Of a stretch of 64,000 nt of DNA, positions 8,348-17,587 are shown one piece after another. The DNA is from UBA2233 sp002347965 [NCBI: Nitrospirae bacterium UBA2233] (GTDB lineage Bacteria > UBA2233). The DNA lies in the NCBI GenBank assembly GCA_002347965.1, contig DDYN01000005.1:1-64000 (forward strand), read 5' to 3'. Each line of letters starts with the position of its first letter. Positions within the stretch are counted from its first letter, which is position 1. The notes beneath the pieces are model-generated. The model was not told the DNA's origin. It made no database searches and saw only the letters and a list, made by a program, of their open reading frames with translations. A program made the position numbers and the translations under genes.

Positions 8348-9052
8348 ATGGCTCAAGACACATCCCCGCCGCTGCTAGAAGCTGTCGGTGTTTCAAAAGT
8401 GCTATCTGAACGCTGGGTTCTTCGAAGTGTCCACCTGAGGCTCGGACAAAAAGAGCGGGTGTTACTCTACGGACCCAACGGGGCGGGGAAAACCACCTTG
8501 CTTAAGCTTCTTTGCGGCATCCAAAGACCAAACAGCGGGCATGTCCGGCTCTTCGGACATCCGATAGATCGGGCCCCAAGGGCTTGTTTGCGGCACTTGG
8601 GGCTGCTTTTAAGCCGGGGGTTTTTTGCCGAAGAGTTAACCCTCGAAGAAAATTTGCGCTTCTTCGGAAAGCTATACGGCATGGACAAGCAATCGCTAGA
8701 CGAGCGTATCGAAGGGCTTTTTTCCTGGGCAGGCCTAGAGCATGCCCGCCGTAGCCCTGTATTCACGCTCTCTACGGGCCAACGCCAACGACTAGCGCTT
8801 GTGAGGGTTCGTCTACACAGCCCAAGGCTGCTTATCCTCGACGAGCCGTTCAACGGGCTCGACGAGGAGGCGCTTGGTTTCGCTCGCGACCTTTTTGTCC
8901 AGCCTACGACCGTCCTGTTCACGAGCCATGACCTCGCGTTTTCAAAGGAGCTTGCCACCACCGTCTTGCTGATCAAGGGCGGGCGGATCGTGGCCGAGTC
9001 GGAGGCAAACAACCCCGCCTTAATGAACGTCGTCATGGAAGCGCTCGCATGA
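8348..9052 (+). CDS. ccmA: Haem export ABC ATPase CcmA
   Basis: 234 residues, a single ABC ATPase domain with Walker A GPNGAGKTT, signature LSTGQRQRLALVR, Walker B LLILDEPFNGLD and H-loop TSHD. The extra C-terminal domain of exporters is absent. CcmA with CcmB and CcmC releases holo-CcmE from the CcmC complex using ATP. It ends in an ATGA overlap with ccmB, so the pair is translationally coupled. The identity rests on the ATPase motifs together with position next to ccmB and ccmC. Confidence 0.93.
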   Translation: MAQDTSPPLLEAVGVSKVLSERWVLRSVHLRLGQKERVLLYGPNGAGKTTLLKLLCGIQRPNSGHVRLFGHPIDRAPRACLRHLGLLLSRGFFAEELTLEENLRFFGKLYGMDKQSLDERIEGLFSWAGLEHARRSPVFTLSTGQRQRLALVRVRLHSPRLLILDEPFNGLDEEALGFARDLFVQPTTVLFTSHDLAFSKELATTVLLIKGGRIVAESEANNPALMNVVMEALA

Positions 9053-9726
9053 GCACCCTCACGGCAACCTTGGCGCTCGTCCAAAGGGATTTTATGGTTG
9101 AGGCCCGCTCTAAGGAAATTTTTATCCCTTTAGGGCTTTTCTGCCTCGTGTTGTTGCTCTTGTTCGTGTTCTCGCTTTCGCCGTTGCCAGATCAATCCCG
9201 CCAGCTCTTCCCCGCCCTTTACCTGACGCTTTTGGCGTTGAGCGGCATTCTTGCGCTCGAAAAGGCGATCGAGCGGGAGCGTAGGGACGACGGGTTGTAC
9301 GGAATCGTCGTGTCTCCGGTAGGGCTTAGCTCTCTATACCTAGGAAAGACTTTTTCTACGCTTGCGTTCCTGTTTGTGGTCGGGATCGTATCCATACCCG
9401 TTTTTATCGCGTTTTTGGGGCTTTCGCTTTCATGGCTTCAGCTTCTTTGGATAGTATGGGTCGAGATGCTATTCCTTTTCGGGTTTAGCGCGCTCGGCAC
9501 CATCATGACGCTCTTGTCGTGGAATGTCAGGGCAAGGCATGTACTCTTGGCAGTGTTACTCTACCCGCTGATGATTCCTCCGCTGCTCGCCTCCTCCTCG
9601 CTCATGCGCCAAGGGCTCAACGGCCGGTTCGAGATGGGATCCGGCTGGGGAAGCCTCCTTGTCGGGTTTGACTTGCTTTACTTTGGGATGGGTCTGTTGC
9701 TTATTGAGCATGTTTTGGAAGAATAG
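9049..9726 (+). CDS. ccmB: Haem exporter membrane subunit CcmB
   Basis: 225 residues with six hydrophobic segments. The start resembles CcmB proteins: a short cytoplasmic lead (ALVQRDFMVEARSKEIFIP) followed by membrane helices, with ALEKAIERERRDDGLYGIVVSP after the second. It forms the membrane part of the CcmAB complex. It overlaps ccmA by four bases and ends two bases before ccmC. Confidence 0.9.
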   Translation: MSTLTATLALVQRDFMVEARSKEIFIPLGLFCLVLLLLFVFSLSPLPDQSRQLFPALYLTLLALSGILALEKAIERERRDDGLYGIVVSPVGLSSLYLGKTFSTLAFLFVVGIVSIPVFIAFLGLSLSWLQLLWIVWVEMLFLFGFSALGTIMTLLSWNVRARHVLLAVLLYPLMIPPLLASSSLMRQGLNGRFEMGSGWGSLLVGFDLLYFGMGLLLIEHVLEE

Positions 9727-9728
9727 CC

Positions 9729-10442
9729 ATGTCAATGCTTGACAAGATGCTCGAGCGGTACTATGCATCCCGGTTGAACACGCTCGCCGTGACTGCGGCA
9801 TGTCTGGGCGTGCTTGGAGGCCTTATCCGCATCTTTTGGTTTACGCCTATCGACTCCTATCAAGGGGTCGTGCAAAAAATCTTCTACATCCACCTGCCGT
9901 GCGCAATCGGCGCATTCACCGCCTTCTTCGGCGTTTTCGTCGCGAGCATCGCCTTCCTTGCCGTTCGTAAGGACGTGTTTGACGACCTTGCTTCCAGCCT
10001 GGCCGAAGTCGGCGTCGCGTGCTGCTCCCTGGTGCTGATAACGGGGCCAATCTGGGCAAAGCCTGCGTGGGGCGCCTACTGGACGTGGGACAACCGCCTC
10101 ACTACGACACTGATCCTCTGGGTTCTGTACGTCGGGTACCTGCTTCTTCGACACCTCTCGCTCGAAAGTGAGCAGGGAAAGAGGGCTGCTGCCGTGCTCG
10201 GAATTATAGCCTTCCTTGACGTCCCCATCGTAAGGATGTCCGTCAAATGGTGGCGAAGCATCCATCCTAGCGTTCTGTCTGGCCAGAAGGGTACAGGCCT
10301 AGATCGGCCTATGGTCGAAACGCTATGGATCAGCCTTTTAACGTTCCTGTTCTTCTTTGCCGTCCTTTTGGTAGAGCGATTCGCCCTTGCCCGTGCAAAA
10401 ACGCTCCTTAAAAAAGTGCGCATGCAAATGGAGGTTTGTTAG
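9729..10442 (+). CDS. ccmC: Haem delivery protein CcmC
   Basis: 237 residues, six membrane helices. The tryptophan-rich WWD region reads WGAYWTWDNRLTT, and the flanking histidines expected to ligate haem are seen in IFYIHLPCA and KWWRSIHPS. CcmC loads haem on CcmE in the periplasm. It is followed after one base by the tiny ccmD gene. Confidence 0.93.
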   Translation: MSMLDKMLERYYASRLNTLAVTAACLGVLGGLIRIFWFTPIDSYQGVVQKIFYIHLPCAIGAFTAFFGVFVASIAFLAVRKDVFDDLASSLAEVGVACCSLVLITGPIWAKPAWGAYWTWDNRLTTTLILWVLYVGYLLLRHLSLESEQGKRAAAVLGIIAFLDVPIVRMSVKWWRSIHPSVLSGQKGTGLDRPMVETLWISLLTFLFFFAVLLVERFALARAKTLLKKVRMQMEVC

Positions 10443-10443
10443 C

Positions 10444-10602
10444 GTGGAATACCTAACCGCTGCCTATCTAGTCCTCTGGGCAGGCCTTTTCGGGTATGTC
10501 CTTAGGCTCTCGAGCAAAAACGCCGAACTTTTGCGGAATGTCCGAATTCTCGTGGACTTTTGGGATACAAAGGTGTCCGAAAGCCCTCCCAAGAAACCCT
10601 AG
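10444..10602 (+). CDS. ccmD: Small membrane protein CcmD
   Basis: 52 residues from a GTG one base after the ccmC stop. One membrane helix (YLTAAYLVLWAGLFGYVLRL) and a charged cytoplasmic tail match the poorly conserved CcmD family, which binds CcmC and CcmE and helps release holo-CcmE. Last gene of the ccm operon. Its stop overlaps by four bases the stop of the convergent purE. Confidence 0.8.
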   Translation: MEYLTAAYLVLWAGLFGYVLRLSSKNAELLRNVRILVDFWDTKVSESPPKKP

Positions 10603-11093
10603 GGATGGCCCTCCCGGGCGTCATCCCTCCGGACGGCCTCTTCGAGCTCTTTTTGGTGGACTTCCAAAAAGGCCATTGCCTTTGGGTCATGAACGGCGAG
10701 CACTCTCAAGGCAAACAGCGCACCGTTGACCGCACCCGACTTGCCTAAACCCGCAAGGGGGCACGGAACACCCGTTGGCATGGAAACGATCGAGAGCATG
10801 GCATCTACCCCTTGAAGAGGGGCACCCGCGATGGCAACCCCGAGAACCGGCTTGAGCGTCTTTGACGCGACCACTCCGGGAAGGTGGGCGGCTTGGCCCG
10901 CCGCGGCAAGGATAACGGCCACTTCCGGGTCCTCGTTCGCCTTCTGGATGATCTCGTCTAGGAATTTGGGCGACCTGTGCGCTGAAGCGATCCGAACGCG
11001 GGCCGGAACCCCTGCACGGGCCAGGATCTCAAGGCACGGCTGGATGGTTGCGGTATCGCTCTTGGAGCCAAGAATGATTACAACGCTTGCCAT
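10599..11093 (-). CDS. purE: N5-carboxyaminoimidazole ribonucleotide mutase PurE
   Basis: 164 residues. PurE makes CAIR in purine synthesis. The N-terminal ILGSKSDT loop, the VRIASAHRSP motif with the catalytic His, and AAAGQAAHLPGVVASKT are visible. The last is slightly off the common GAGGAAHLPG form. No purK lies in the window, so whether it is a class I mutase or works alone is undecided. The ATG at 11093 is chosen over an upstream in-frame start because MASVVIILGSKSD is the family N-terminus. It lies 16 bases inside purD. Confidence 0.92.
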   Translation of the reverse strand: MASVVIILGSKSDTATIQPCLEILARAGVPARVRIASAHRSPKFLDEIIQKANEDPEVAVILAAAGQAAHLPGVVASKTLKPVLGVAIAGAPLQGVDAMLSIVSMPTGVPCPLAGLGKSGAVNGALFALRVLAVHDPKAMAFLEVHQKELEEAVRRDDAREGHP

Positions 11094-12352
11094 TCTTTTG
11101 CGATATCCCCCCTGTAGTGCATTCCTTCGAAAGAAAGCCTGCCTACCGCGTCGTAAGCCCTTAAGCGAGCCATGGACAGCTCTTCTCCAAAGCCTACGAC
11201 GCTGAGCACCCTCCCGCCGGCCGTCACCCAACCATCTTCAAGAAGCGAGGTTGCTGCGTGGAATATCCTGACTCCTTCGCACGATTGGGCCTCCTCAAGG
11301 CCAAATATCGGTTTTCTGACTTTCGGCTTTTCTGGATACCCTTTGCTCGCGAGAACCACGCAGACGGCCTTAGCGCCAAGGGACGGAGGGCGCAACCCCT
11401 TTAAACCGCCAGGCTCGGCACAGCCTGCGAGCAACGGCACGATGTCCCCTTCGAGGCCAACCATCAAGGCCTGGGTTTCGGGGTCTCCAAAGCGCACGTT
11501 GAACTCCAGCACCTGCGGTCCTTCCTTCGTGATCATCAACCCTACGTAGAGCACCCCTCGAAAGGGGCAGCCTTTGGCCCTTAAGCCCTCGAGGACGGGC
11601 TCTACGATCTCCTCTTTGATGGTTTTCAAAAAGGCTGGCCCTGAGAGGCCGTGGGGGGCGTAGGCGCCCATCCCGCCCGTGTTTGGACCCGAGTCGCCGT
11701 CCAAAAGGCGCTTGTAATCCCTGGCCATCGGTAAAAGCAGTGCGTTTTCCCCGTCTGTCAAGGCAAAAGCCGAGGCCTCCTCGCCCTCTAGGAACGCCTC
11801 GATGACAACGCTGTCTCCAGCGTCGCCGAAAACCCTCTCGACAAAGACGGCTTCAAGCACCAGACTAGCCTGTTTTCGGTCCTTGCAGACAAAAACGCCT
11901 TTGCCTGCAGCAAGCCCGTCCGCCTTGATGACCAGCGGATACTCGGCCTTCGCCACGAATGTCTTGGCCTCTGAAAGCGAGGAAAAAACTTGAAAATCGG
12001 CCGTAGGGACGCCGAGCTCCTTAAGGAGCTGCTTGGCAAAAACTTTGGAGGTCTCAAGGCGTGCAGCTTCTTGCGTGGGCCCGCAAACCCTGAAGCCTGC
12101 CGCCTGCATTCCATCTGTCAGCCCAATGGCCAGCGGAAGCTCCGGCCCGATAACGGTAAGTCCGATGCGATTGGCTTTGGCAAACTCGACAAGCCCGCCT
12201 AAGTCCGTCGCTGGTATGCCAGCGGGGATCGCTACGTCTGTCATCCCGGGACTCCCCGGAGCCACGAAAACGCGCGAAACAAGCGGGCTCTTCGAAGCCC
12301 TAAAGGCAAGAGCATGCTCCCTGGCCCCTTGTCCAACAATCAAAACATGCAT
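11078..12352 (-). CDS. purD: Phosphoribosylamine-glycine ligase PurD
   Basis: 424 residues, full length. It makes glycinamide ribonucleotide from phosphoribosylamine, glycine and ATP. The N-terminus MHVLIVGQGAREHAL is diagnostic. The ATP-grasp domain shows IKADGLAAGKGVFVC, PNTGGMGAYAPHG and EFNVRFGDPETQ. The ATG at 12352 fits the family start and follows the purH stop by two bases. An upstream in-frame ATG inside purH is rejected. Part of a purH-purD-purE block. Confidence 0.95.
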   Translation of the reverse strand: MHVLIVGQGAREHALAFRASKSPLVSRVFVAPGSPGMTDVAIPAGIPATDLGGLVEFAKANRIGLTVIGPELPLAIGLTDGMQAAGFRVCGPTQEAARLETSKVFAKQLLKELGVPTADFQVFSSLSEAKTFVAKAEYPLVIKADGLAAGKGVFVCKDRKQASLVLEAVFVERVFGDAGDSVVIEAFLEGEEASAFALTDGENALLLPMARDYKRLLDGDSGPNTGGMGAYAPHGLSGPAFLKTIKEEIVEPVLEGLRAKGCPFRGVLYVGLMITKEGPQVLEFNVRFGDPETQALMVGLEGDIVPLLAGCAEPGGLKGLRPPSLGAKAVCVVLASKGYPEKPKVRKPIFGLEEAQSCEGVRIFHAATSLLEDGWVTAGGRVLSVVGFGEELSMARLRAYDAVGRLSFEGMHYRGDIAKEWQAL

Positions 12353-12354
12353 GA

Positions 12355-13890
12355 TCAATGCCGAAAATGACGGGAAGAAACAAACACGCACACCATCCCT
12401 AGCCGATCCGCCGCTTCCAGCACCTCTTTGTCCCTCACGGACCCCTTCGGCGCGATAAAGGCTTCGATACCCGCCTCGTGGGCGTATTCCACGCCATCCG
12501 GAAACGGGAAAAAGGCGTCCGAGCCCATTACGGCCCCACTTGCCCTACCCTCCGCCTTGAGCGCTGCCAGCCGGACGGAATCTACACGACTCATCTGGCC
12601 GGCCCCTATCCCCACGCTAGAAAGGTTCTTCGCGAACACGATCGCGTTCGAGCGCACGTGCTTTGCCACATCGATCGCAAATTTCATATCTTCGAGTTGT
12701 TCCGGCGTTGGCTTTCTACGACTTGCCACTTCCAGCGTTCCATTCGAAGGCACATGGAGGTCTCGATCCTGCAAGAGCAGCCCAAAGAGCGTTTCCCTAG
12801 AGGTTAACGCCGGAAGCGGCTTATCGAAACTAAGAGTACAAAACCTCGTGTTTTTCTTTACCTGAAGGATTTCCATCGCCCTCTCGGAGTATGCCGGGGC
12901 AAGGACAACCTCGAGAAAGATCGGCCGCATGCGCTCTGCTACTTCCTCATCAATGGGCCGATTGCAAGCGACAACCCCGCCGAAGGCCGACTTCGCGTCG
13001 CAGTCGAGCGCTTTTTCGAAGGCTTCCTCGATCGTGCTTGCCGCTGCGACACCGCACGGGTTCGAATGCTTGATTACAGAAACTGCTGGGCGGTCAAATT
13101 CCCTCACGAGCAGGTAAGCCGCCTCGGCATCCAGAAGGTTGTTGTAGGAAAGCTCTTTCCCTTGGAGCGCGGTCAATTCGAACGCTTGCGACAACCTAGG
13201 GCGATACCAATAGGCCCTCTGGTGCGGATTTTCCCCGTAACGCAGCTGCTTTGTCCGCTCAAACACCGGCACAAGAAGCTCCGGAAACGCTTCGCTTCCG
13301 GCTTGTTCGGAAAGCGTCTTGGCGATCAGCGCATCGTACGCGCTCGTATGGCCGAACGCACGAACCGCCAACGAAAGGGACGTTTCTGGACGAACATACC
13401 CATGGTCTTCCTTGAGGTCCTTCAAGACCGATGAAAACCCGTGCATGTCTACAACCACGCTGACAAACGGAGCATTTTTTGCGGCCGCCCTGATGAGCGC
13501 AACCCCCCCGACGTCTATCAGCTCTCTTAAGGCTGCTTCTTCCAGGCCCCCTTTTGCCCCCCCTTCAAAAGGATAGAGATCGACAACGATCAGGTCGAAC
13601 GACACGCCCCCAATGCGCTCAAGGTCGCTTACGTGTCCTGGGTTTTCCGGGTTGGCCAAGATTCCGGCAAACACGTTCGGATGGAGCGTCTTTACTCGCC
13701 CGCCTAAAAGCTCCGAAAACCCCGTAAGGTCTACCAAGTCCCGTACTTCAAGCCCGTTGGAGCGCAAGAAGCTTGCCGTACCCGAGCTCGCCCAGAGCTC
13801 GACGCCGTGCTCGGCGAGCTCCAGCGTTGGCCCCAAGAACGCCTGCGGCCTGGCAAGGCTAAGGAGCGCTCTGTGCATTTTTCTTTTCAT
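12355..13890 (-). CDS. purH: Bifunctional AICAR transformylase/IMP cyclohydrolase PurH
   Basis: 511 residues performing the last two steps to IMP. The N-terminal cyclohydrolase domain has GRVKTLHPNVFAGIL. The transformylase domain has RYGENPHQ, VIKHSNPCG and the C-terminal SSRHFRH. The start at 13890 (MKRKMHRALL) could be the second ATG four codons later, as the upstream AGGA is weak. It lies 18 bases after the PFOR gene and two before purD, indicating one transcript. Confidence 0.95.
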   Translation of the reverse strand: MKRKMHRALLSLARPQAFLGPTLELAEHGVELWASSGTASFLRSNGLEVRDLVDLTGFSELLGGRVKTLHPNVFAGILANPENPGHVSDLERIGGVSFDLIVVDLYPFEGGAKGGLEEAALRELIDVGGVALIRAAAKNAPFVSVVVDMHGFSSVLKDLKEDHGYVRPETSLSLAVRAFGHTSAYDALIAKTLSEQAGSEAFPELLVPVFERTKQLRYGENPHQRAYWYRPRLSQAFELTALQGKELSYNNLLDAEAAYLLVREFDRPAVSVIKHSNPCGVAAASTIEEAFEKALDCDAKSAFGGVVACNRPIDEEVAERMRPIFLEVVLAPAYSERAMEILQVKKNTRFCTLSFDKPLPALTSRETLFGLLLQDRDLHVPSNGTLEVASRRKPTPEQLEDMKFAIDVAKHVRSNAIVFAKNLSSVGIGAGQMSRVDSVRLAALKAEGRASGAVMGSDAFFPFPDGVEYAHEAGIEAFIAPKGSVRDKEVLEAADRLGMVCVFVSSRHFRH

Positions 13891-13908
13891 GACCGTCCTG
13901 GCTTAATC

Positions 13909-16900
13909 CTAGCTTAAGGTTACTTTGACTGCTTCATGCTTGCCGTTACCATTCTGAGCAGGGTTAAAGCTTGCCAAGTGCTGATAAAAAGCAAAGCTCC
14001 GCTGAATCTCCGCCTCCGCCTTTTGGAGCAGCAGCTTCGCCCTGTCCGGGTCGATTCGTTCAAGCATCCGAAACCGCCCTTCTTGCTTCGCGAACTCGGC
14101 GAAAGAGAGCTTCGGGGGTTTCGAATCGAGAATCAAGGGATTTTTCCCTTCCTCGGCAAGCTTGGGGTTATACCTAAAAAGTGGCCAAAAACCAACTTGT
14201 TCGGCAAGCTTTTGGTGTTCTAACCCCTTGGCCATGTCAATGTTGTGCGCAATGCAGTGGGAGTAAGCAATAATGACAGAAGGGCCGTCGTAGCGTTCCG
14301 CTTCGATAAAGGCCTTGACAGTTTGGGTATCGTTCGCCCCCATGGCAATCTGCGCCACGTAAACGCTCCCGTATGTGATTGCCATGAGCGCCAAGTCTTT
14401 TCGTGGTTGAGCTTTTCCCGATGCGGCAAACCTGGCTACCGCCCCCAAAGGCGTGGCCTTGGACATCTGTCCGCCCGTGTTGGAGTACACGCCGGTATCC
14501 ATCACGAGCAAGTTAATGTTTCGCCCCGAGGCAAACACGTGGTCTACGCCGCCGTAACCGATGTCGTAGGCCCATCCATCGCCACCGATGCCCCAAACCG
14601 ACTTCCTGACGAGCAAATCGGCCAACGACAAGAGTTGGGCAACCTTTTGGCTCGGCCCCATAGCCTTTAGCCGCTCCTTTAGAGCTTCCAACCGTTGCCG
14701 TTGTTCGTACACCCCCGGCTCGCTCGTTTGGTCGGCGCTTAGGATGCCCTCTGCTAGCTCCTGGCCAACGTCCGCGGCAAGCTGCCTTAAAAGGTCCGCA
14801 GCAAACGCAACCTGGTTGTCGATCGTCAAGCGAAATCCGAGAGCAAACTCGGCTGCATCCTCAAACAACGAGTTAGACCAGGCTGGACCCCTACCCTCTT
14901 TGTTCATCGTGTAGGGCGTAGTAGGGAGGTTTCCTCCGTAGATCGAGGAGCACCCCGTTGCGTTCCCGATAAGCAGCCTGTCGCCGAACAGCTGGGTTAA
15001 GAGCTTGAGGTAGGGCGTTTCTCCGCACCCTTCGCAGGCGCCGGAAAACTCGAAAAGGGGCTCAAGGAACTGGGAGCCCTTGACAGTGTCCACTTTCACC
15101 AGCCGTCGGTCAACCTCCGGCAGCTCCAGGAAGAAATCGAAGTTTTTACGCTCGGCATCCCGGATGGGCATCTGCGGCACCATGTTCAGCGCCTTCCTGT
15201 CCGGATTTTGTTTATCACGAGCCGGGCAAATCTCAACGCACAGCGTGCAGCCCGTGCAATCTTCCGCCGCAACTTGTATGGTGTAAGAAAAGCCTGAAAA
15301 TTCTCTGCCCTTGTACGGCATTTTCTTGAACGTCCGCGGGGCGTTTTCGGCAAAACGTTCTTCGTAGGCCTTGATCCGAATCGCCGCGTGGGGACAAACC
15401 AGGGCGCATTTCCCGCACTGGATGCACAAGTCCATCTCCCATGCCGGAATGCTGAGCGCAAGGTTTCGCTTCTCCCACTTGGCCGTACCGGTCGGGAAGG
15501 TTCCATCCAAAGGAAAGGCGCTCACGGGCAACGAATCTCCCTGACCTGCTACCATCGGAGCAACGACCCCCGTAACGAACTCTGGCGCTTTAGGGGACAC
15601 GACGGGTGGCATAGGACGTGCCGAGGAGCTCACGCGCTTTGAGGCGGTGTCCACTTCGAAAAGATGCTCGAGCGTCATGTCGATCATGGCGTAGTTTTTC
15701 TGAACAACCATCTCCCCTTTACGCCCGTACGTCTTCGCAATCGCACCCTTCATCGCGGCAATAGCCTCCTCCTTAGGAAGGATCCCAGAAAGCGCGAAGA
15801 AGCAGGCCTGCATAATCGTGTTGATCCTTCGACCCATGCCTACTTCTTTGGCTATCTCATAGGCGTTGATGACGTAAAGCTTCAGACGTTTCTTAAGGAC
15901 CTGCTCTTGGTATTCTAAGGGGAGCTGCTCCCACACCTCTTCGGGGCCAAAGGGGCTGTTTAGCAAGAAAACCCCCCCCTCTTTGGCGTAATCGAGCATG
16001 TCGAAACGATCCAGGAAGACAGACTGACTCACGCTGATAAAATCGGCCCTATCGATCAAGTAGGGTGCCCTTATCGGCTTTGGGCCAAACCTGAGATGGG
16101 ATACGGTCACCGACCCAGCCTTCTTGGAATCGTACACAAAGTAGCCCTGGGCAAAGTTGGGCGTATCTTCACCGATGATCTTGATCGTGTTTTTGCTCGC
16201 TCCTACGGTACCGTCCGAGCCGAGACCGTAGAACATGGCACCGTATTGCCCTTCTTGCTTGAGCCGAAACTCTGGGTCGAACGGAAGGCTAAGCCCTGAC
16301 ACGTCGTCTTCGATCCCGACGCTAAACGAATGCCTAGGGGTTTGCGTCTTCAGCTCATCAAACACGGCCTTCACCATGGATGGCGTAAATTCTTTGGAGG
16401 ACAGCCCGTAGCGTCCTCCGACAAGTTCGGGGGCGCGCTCGAACGGCGGGTTTGTGCCCTGCATTGCGTTCGCGATGGCCGTTTGCACGTCCATGTACAA
16501 AGGCTCGCCTTCGGCGCCAGGCTCTTTTGTGCGGTCCAGCACCGCAACTCTGCGAACAGTTTTTGGAAGGGAAGAAAGAAACGCACACCTTGAGAACGGA
16601 CGAAACAGGCGCGACCGAATCACACCAACCCGCTCACCCTGCCGGTTGAGCGCCGAGACGGTTTCTTCGGCAGTCTCGGCCCCGGAACCCATGACCACAA
16701 TCACGCGATCGGCATCCGGCGCTCCAGTATATTCAAAGAGCCGGTACCTCCTGCCTGTCAGGCGGAAGAACCGCCCCATGCAGCCTTCAACAACCCCAGG
16801 GCATTTCGCATAAAGGGGGTTGATGGCCTCACGCTCCTGGAAAAACGTATCGGGATTTTGCGACGTACCCCGTATAAAGGGCCTGTCGGGAGAGAGCGCG

Positions 16901-17529
16901 CGTTTCCTGTGTGCAAAGATCAGCTCGGGGTTAAGCATGCCAAGAATTTGCTCGTCCGTCAGCACCTGCACCTTGTTTACCTCGTGCGAAGTGCGGAATC
17001 CGTCGAAGAAGTGCAAGAATGGAACCCTCGACTCGAGCGATGCCGCCTGAGAAATCAACGCCAAATCCATGGCCTCCTGAACAGAGGATGAGGCCAGCAT
17101 GGCAAACCCCGTGCTTCTTACGGCCATTACGTCGCTGTGGTCGCCAAAGATGGAAAGTGCGTGCGTCGCTACCGTCCGTGCCGCTATATGAAACACGGCG
17201 GGCGTAAGCTCACCCGCTATCTTGAACATGGAGGGGATCATCAACAAAAGGCCCTGCGATGCGGTAAACGTGGTGGCGAGGGCCCCTGCCTGGAGTGCCC
17301 CGTGTACGGCGGCTGCCGCACCAGCCTCGCTTTGCATCTCGACCACGGAAGGAACGCTCCCGAACACGTTCTTCTTGCCCTTTGCCGACCATTCGTCGGC
17401 AAGCTCCGCCATGGGGGATGACGGCGTAATCGGGTATATCGCGATGACCTCGTTGGTTTTATAGGCAACGAGGGCGCATGCCTCGTTGCCGTCCATCATC
17501 GCCCATTGAAGGCTATCGGGCTGTACCAT
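13909..17529 (-). CDS. nifJ: Pyruvate:ferredoxin (flavodoxin) oxidoreductase, single-chain
   Basis: 1206 residues, the full fused homodimeric type. It oxidises pyruvate with CoA to acetyl-CoA and CO2, reducing ferredoxin. N-terminal ALVAYKTNEVIAIYPITPSSPMAE is the pyruvate-binding domain. Two ferredoxin-like clusters are at CIQCGKCALVCP (near 700) and CTGCTLCVEICP (near 757). The proximal cluster and TPP domain show CEGCGETPY (near 830), GDGWAYDIGYGG (near 980) and DTGVYSNTGGQMSKATP. The ATG at 17529 is preferred because GGGAGAAG precedes it. An ATG eight codons earlier has no such site. It points to an anaerobic route for pyruvate. It lies between speE and purH on the same strand. Confidence 0.96.
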   Translation of the reverse strand: MVQPDSLQWAMMDGNEACALVAYKTNEVIAIYPITPSSPMAELADEWSAKGKKNVFGSVPSVVEMQSEAGAAAAVHGALQAGALATTFTASQGLLLMIPSMFKIAGELTPAVFHIAARTVATHALSIFGDHSDVMAVRSTGFAMLASSSVQEAMDLALISQAASLESRVPFLHFFDGFRTSHEVNKVQVLTDEQILGMLNPELIFAHRKRALSPDRPFIRGTSQNPDTFFQEREAINPLYAKCPGVVEGCMGRFFRLTGRRYRLFEYTGAPDADRVIVVMGSGAETAEETVSALNRQGERVGVIRSRLFRPFSRCAFLSSLPKTVRRVAVLDRTKEPGAEGEPLYMDVQTAIANAMQGTNPPFERAPELVGGRYGLSSKEFTPSMVKAVFDELKTQTPRHSFSVGIEDDVSGLSLPFDPEFRLKQEGQYGAMFYGLGSDGTVGASKNTIKIIGEDTPNFAQGYFVYDSKKAGSVTVSHLRFGPKPIRAPYLIDRADFISVSQSVFLDRFDMLDYAKEGGVFLLNSPFGPEEVWEQLPLEYQEQVLKKRLKLYVINAYEIAKEVGMGRRINTIMQACFFALSGILPKEEAIAAMKGAIAKTYGRKGEMVVQKNYAMIDMTLEHLFEVDTASKRVSSSARPMPPVVSPKAPEFVTGVVAPMVAGQGDSLPVSAFPLDGTFPTGTAKWEKRNLALSIPAWEMDLCIQCGKCALVCPHAAIRIKAYEERFAENAPRTFKKMPYKGREFSGFSYTIQVAAEDCTGCTLCVEICPARDKQNPDRKALNMVPQMPIRDAERKNFDFFLELPEVDRRLVKVDTVKGSQFLEPLFEFSGACEGCGETPYLKLLTQLFGDRLLIGNATGCSSIYGGNLPTTPYTMNKEGRGPAWSNSLFEDAAEFALGFRLTIDNQVAFAADLLRQLAADVGQELAEGILSADQTSEPGVYEQRQRLEALKERLKAMGPSQKVAQLLSLADLLVRKSVWGIGGDGWAYDIGYGGVDHVFASGRNINLLVMDTGVYSNTGGQMSKATPLGAVARFAASGKAQPRKDLALMAITYGSVYVAQIAMGANDTQTVKAFIEAERYDGPSVIIAYSHCIAHNIDMAKGLEHQKLAEQVGFWPLFRYNPKLAEEGKNPLILDSKPPKLSFAEFAKQEGRFRMLERIDPDRAKLLLQKAEAEIQRSFAFYQHLASFNPAQNGNGKHEAVKVTLS

Positions 17530-17587
17530 GCTCTTCTCCCGCACATGTTGCATGAAATTTCCCGGAAGGGTGAAAAATGTCCTTTTT

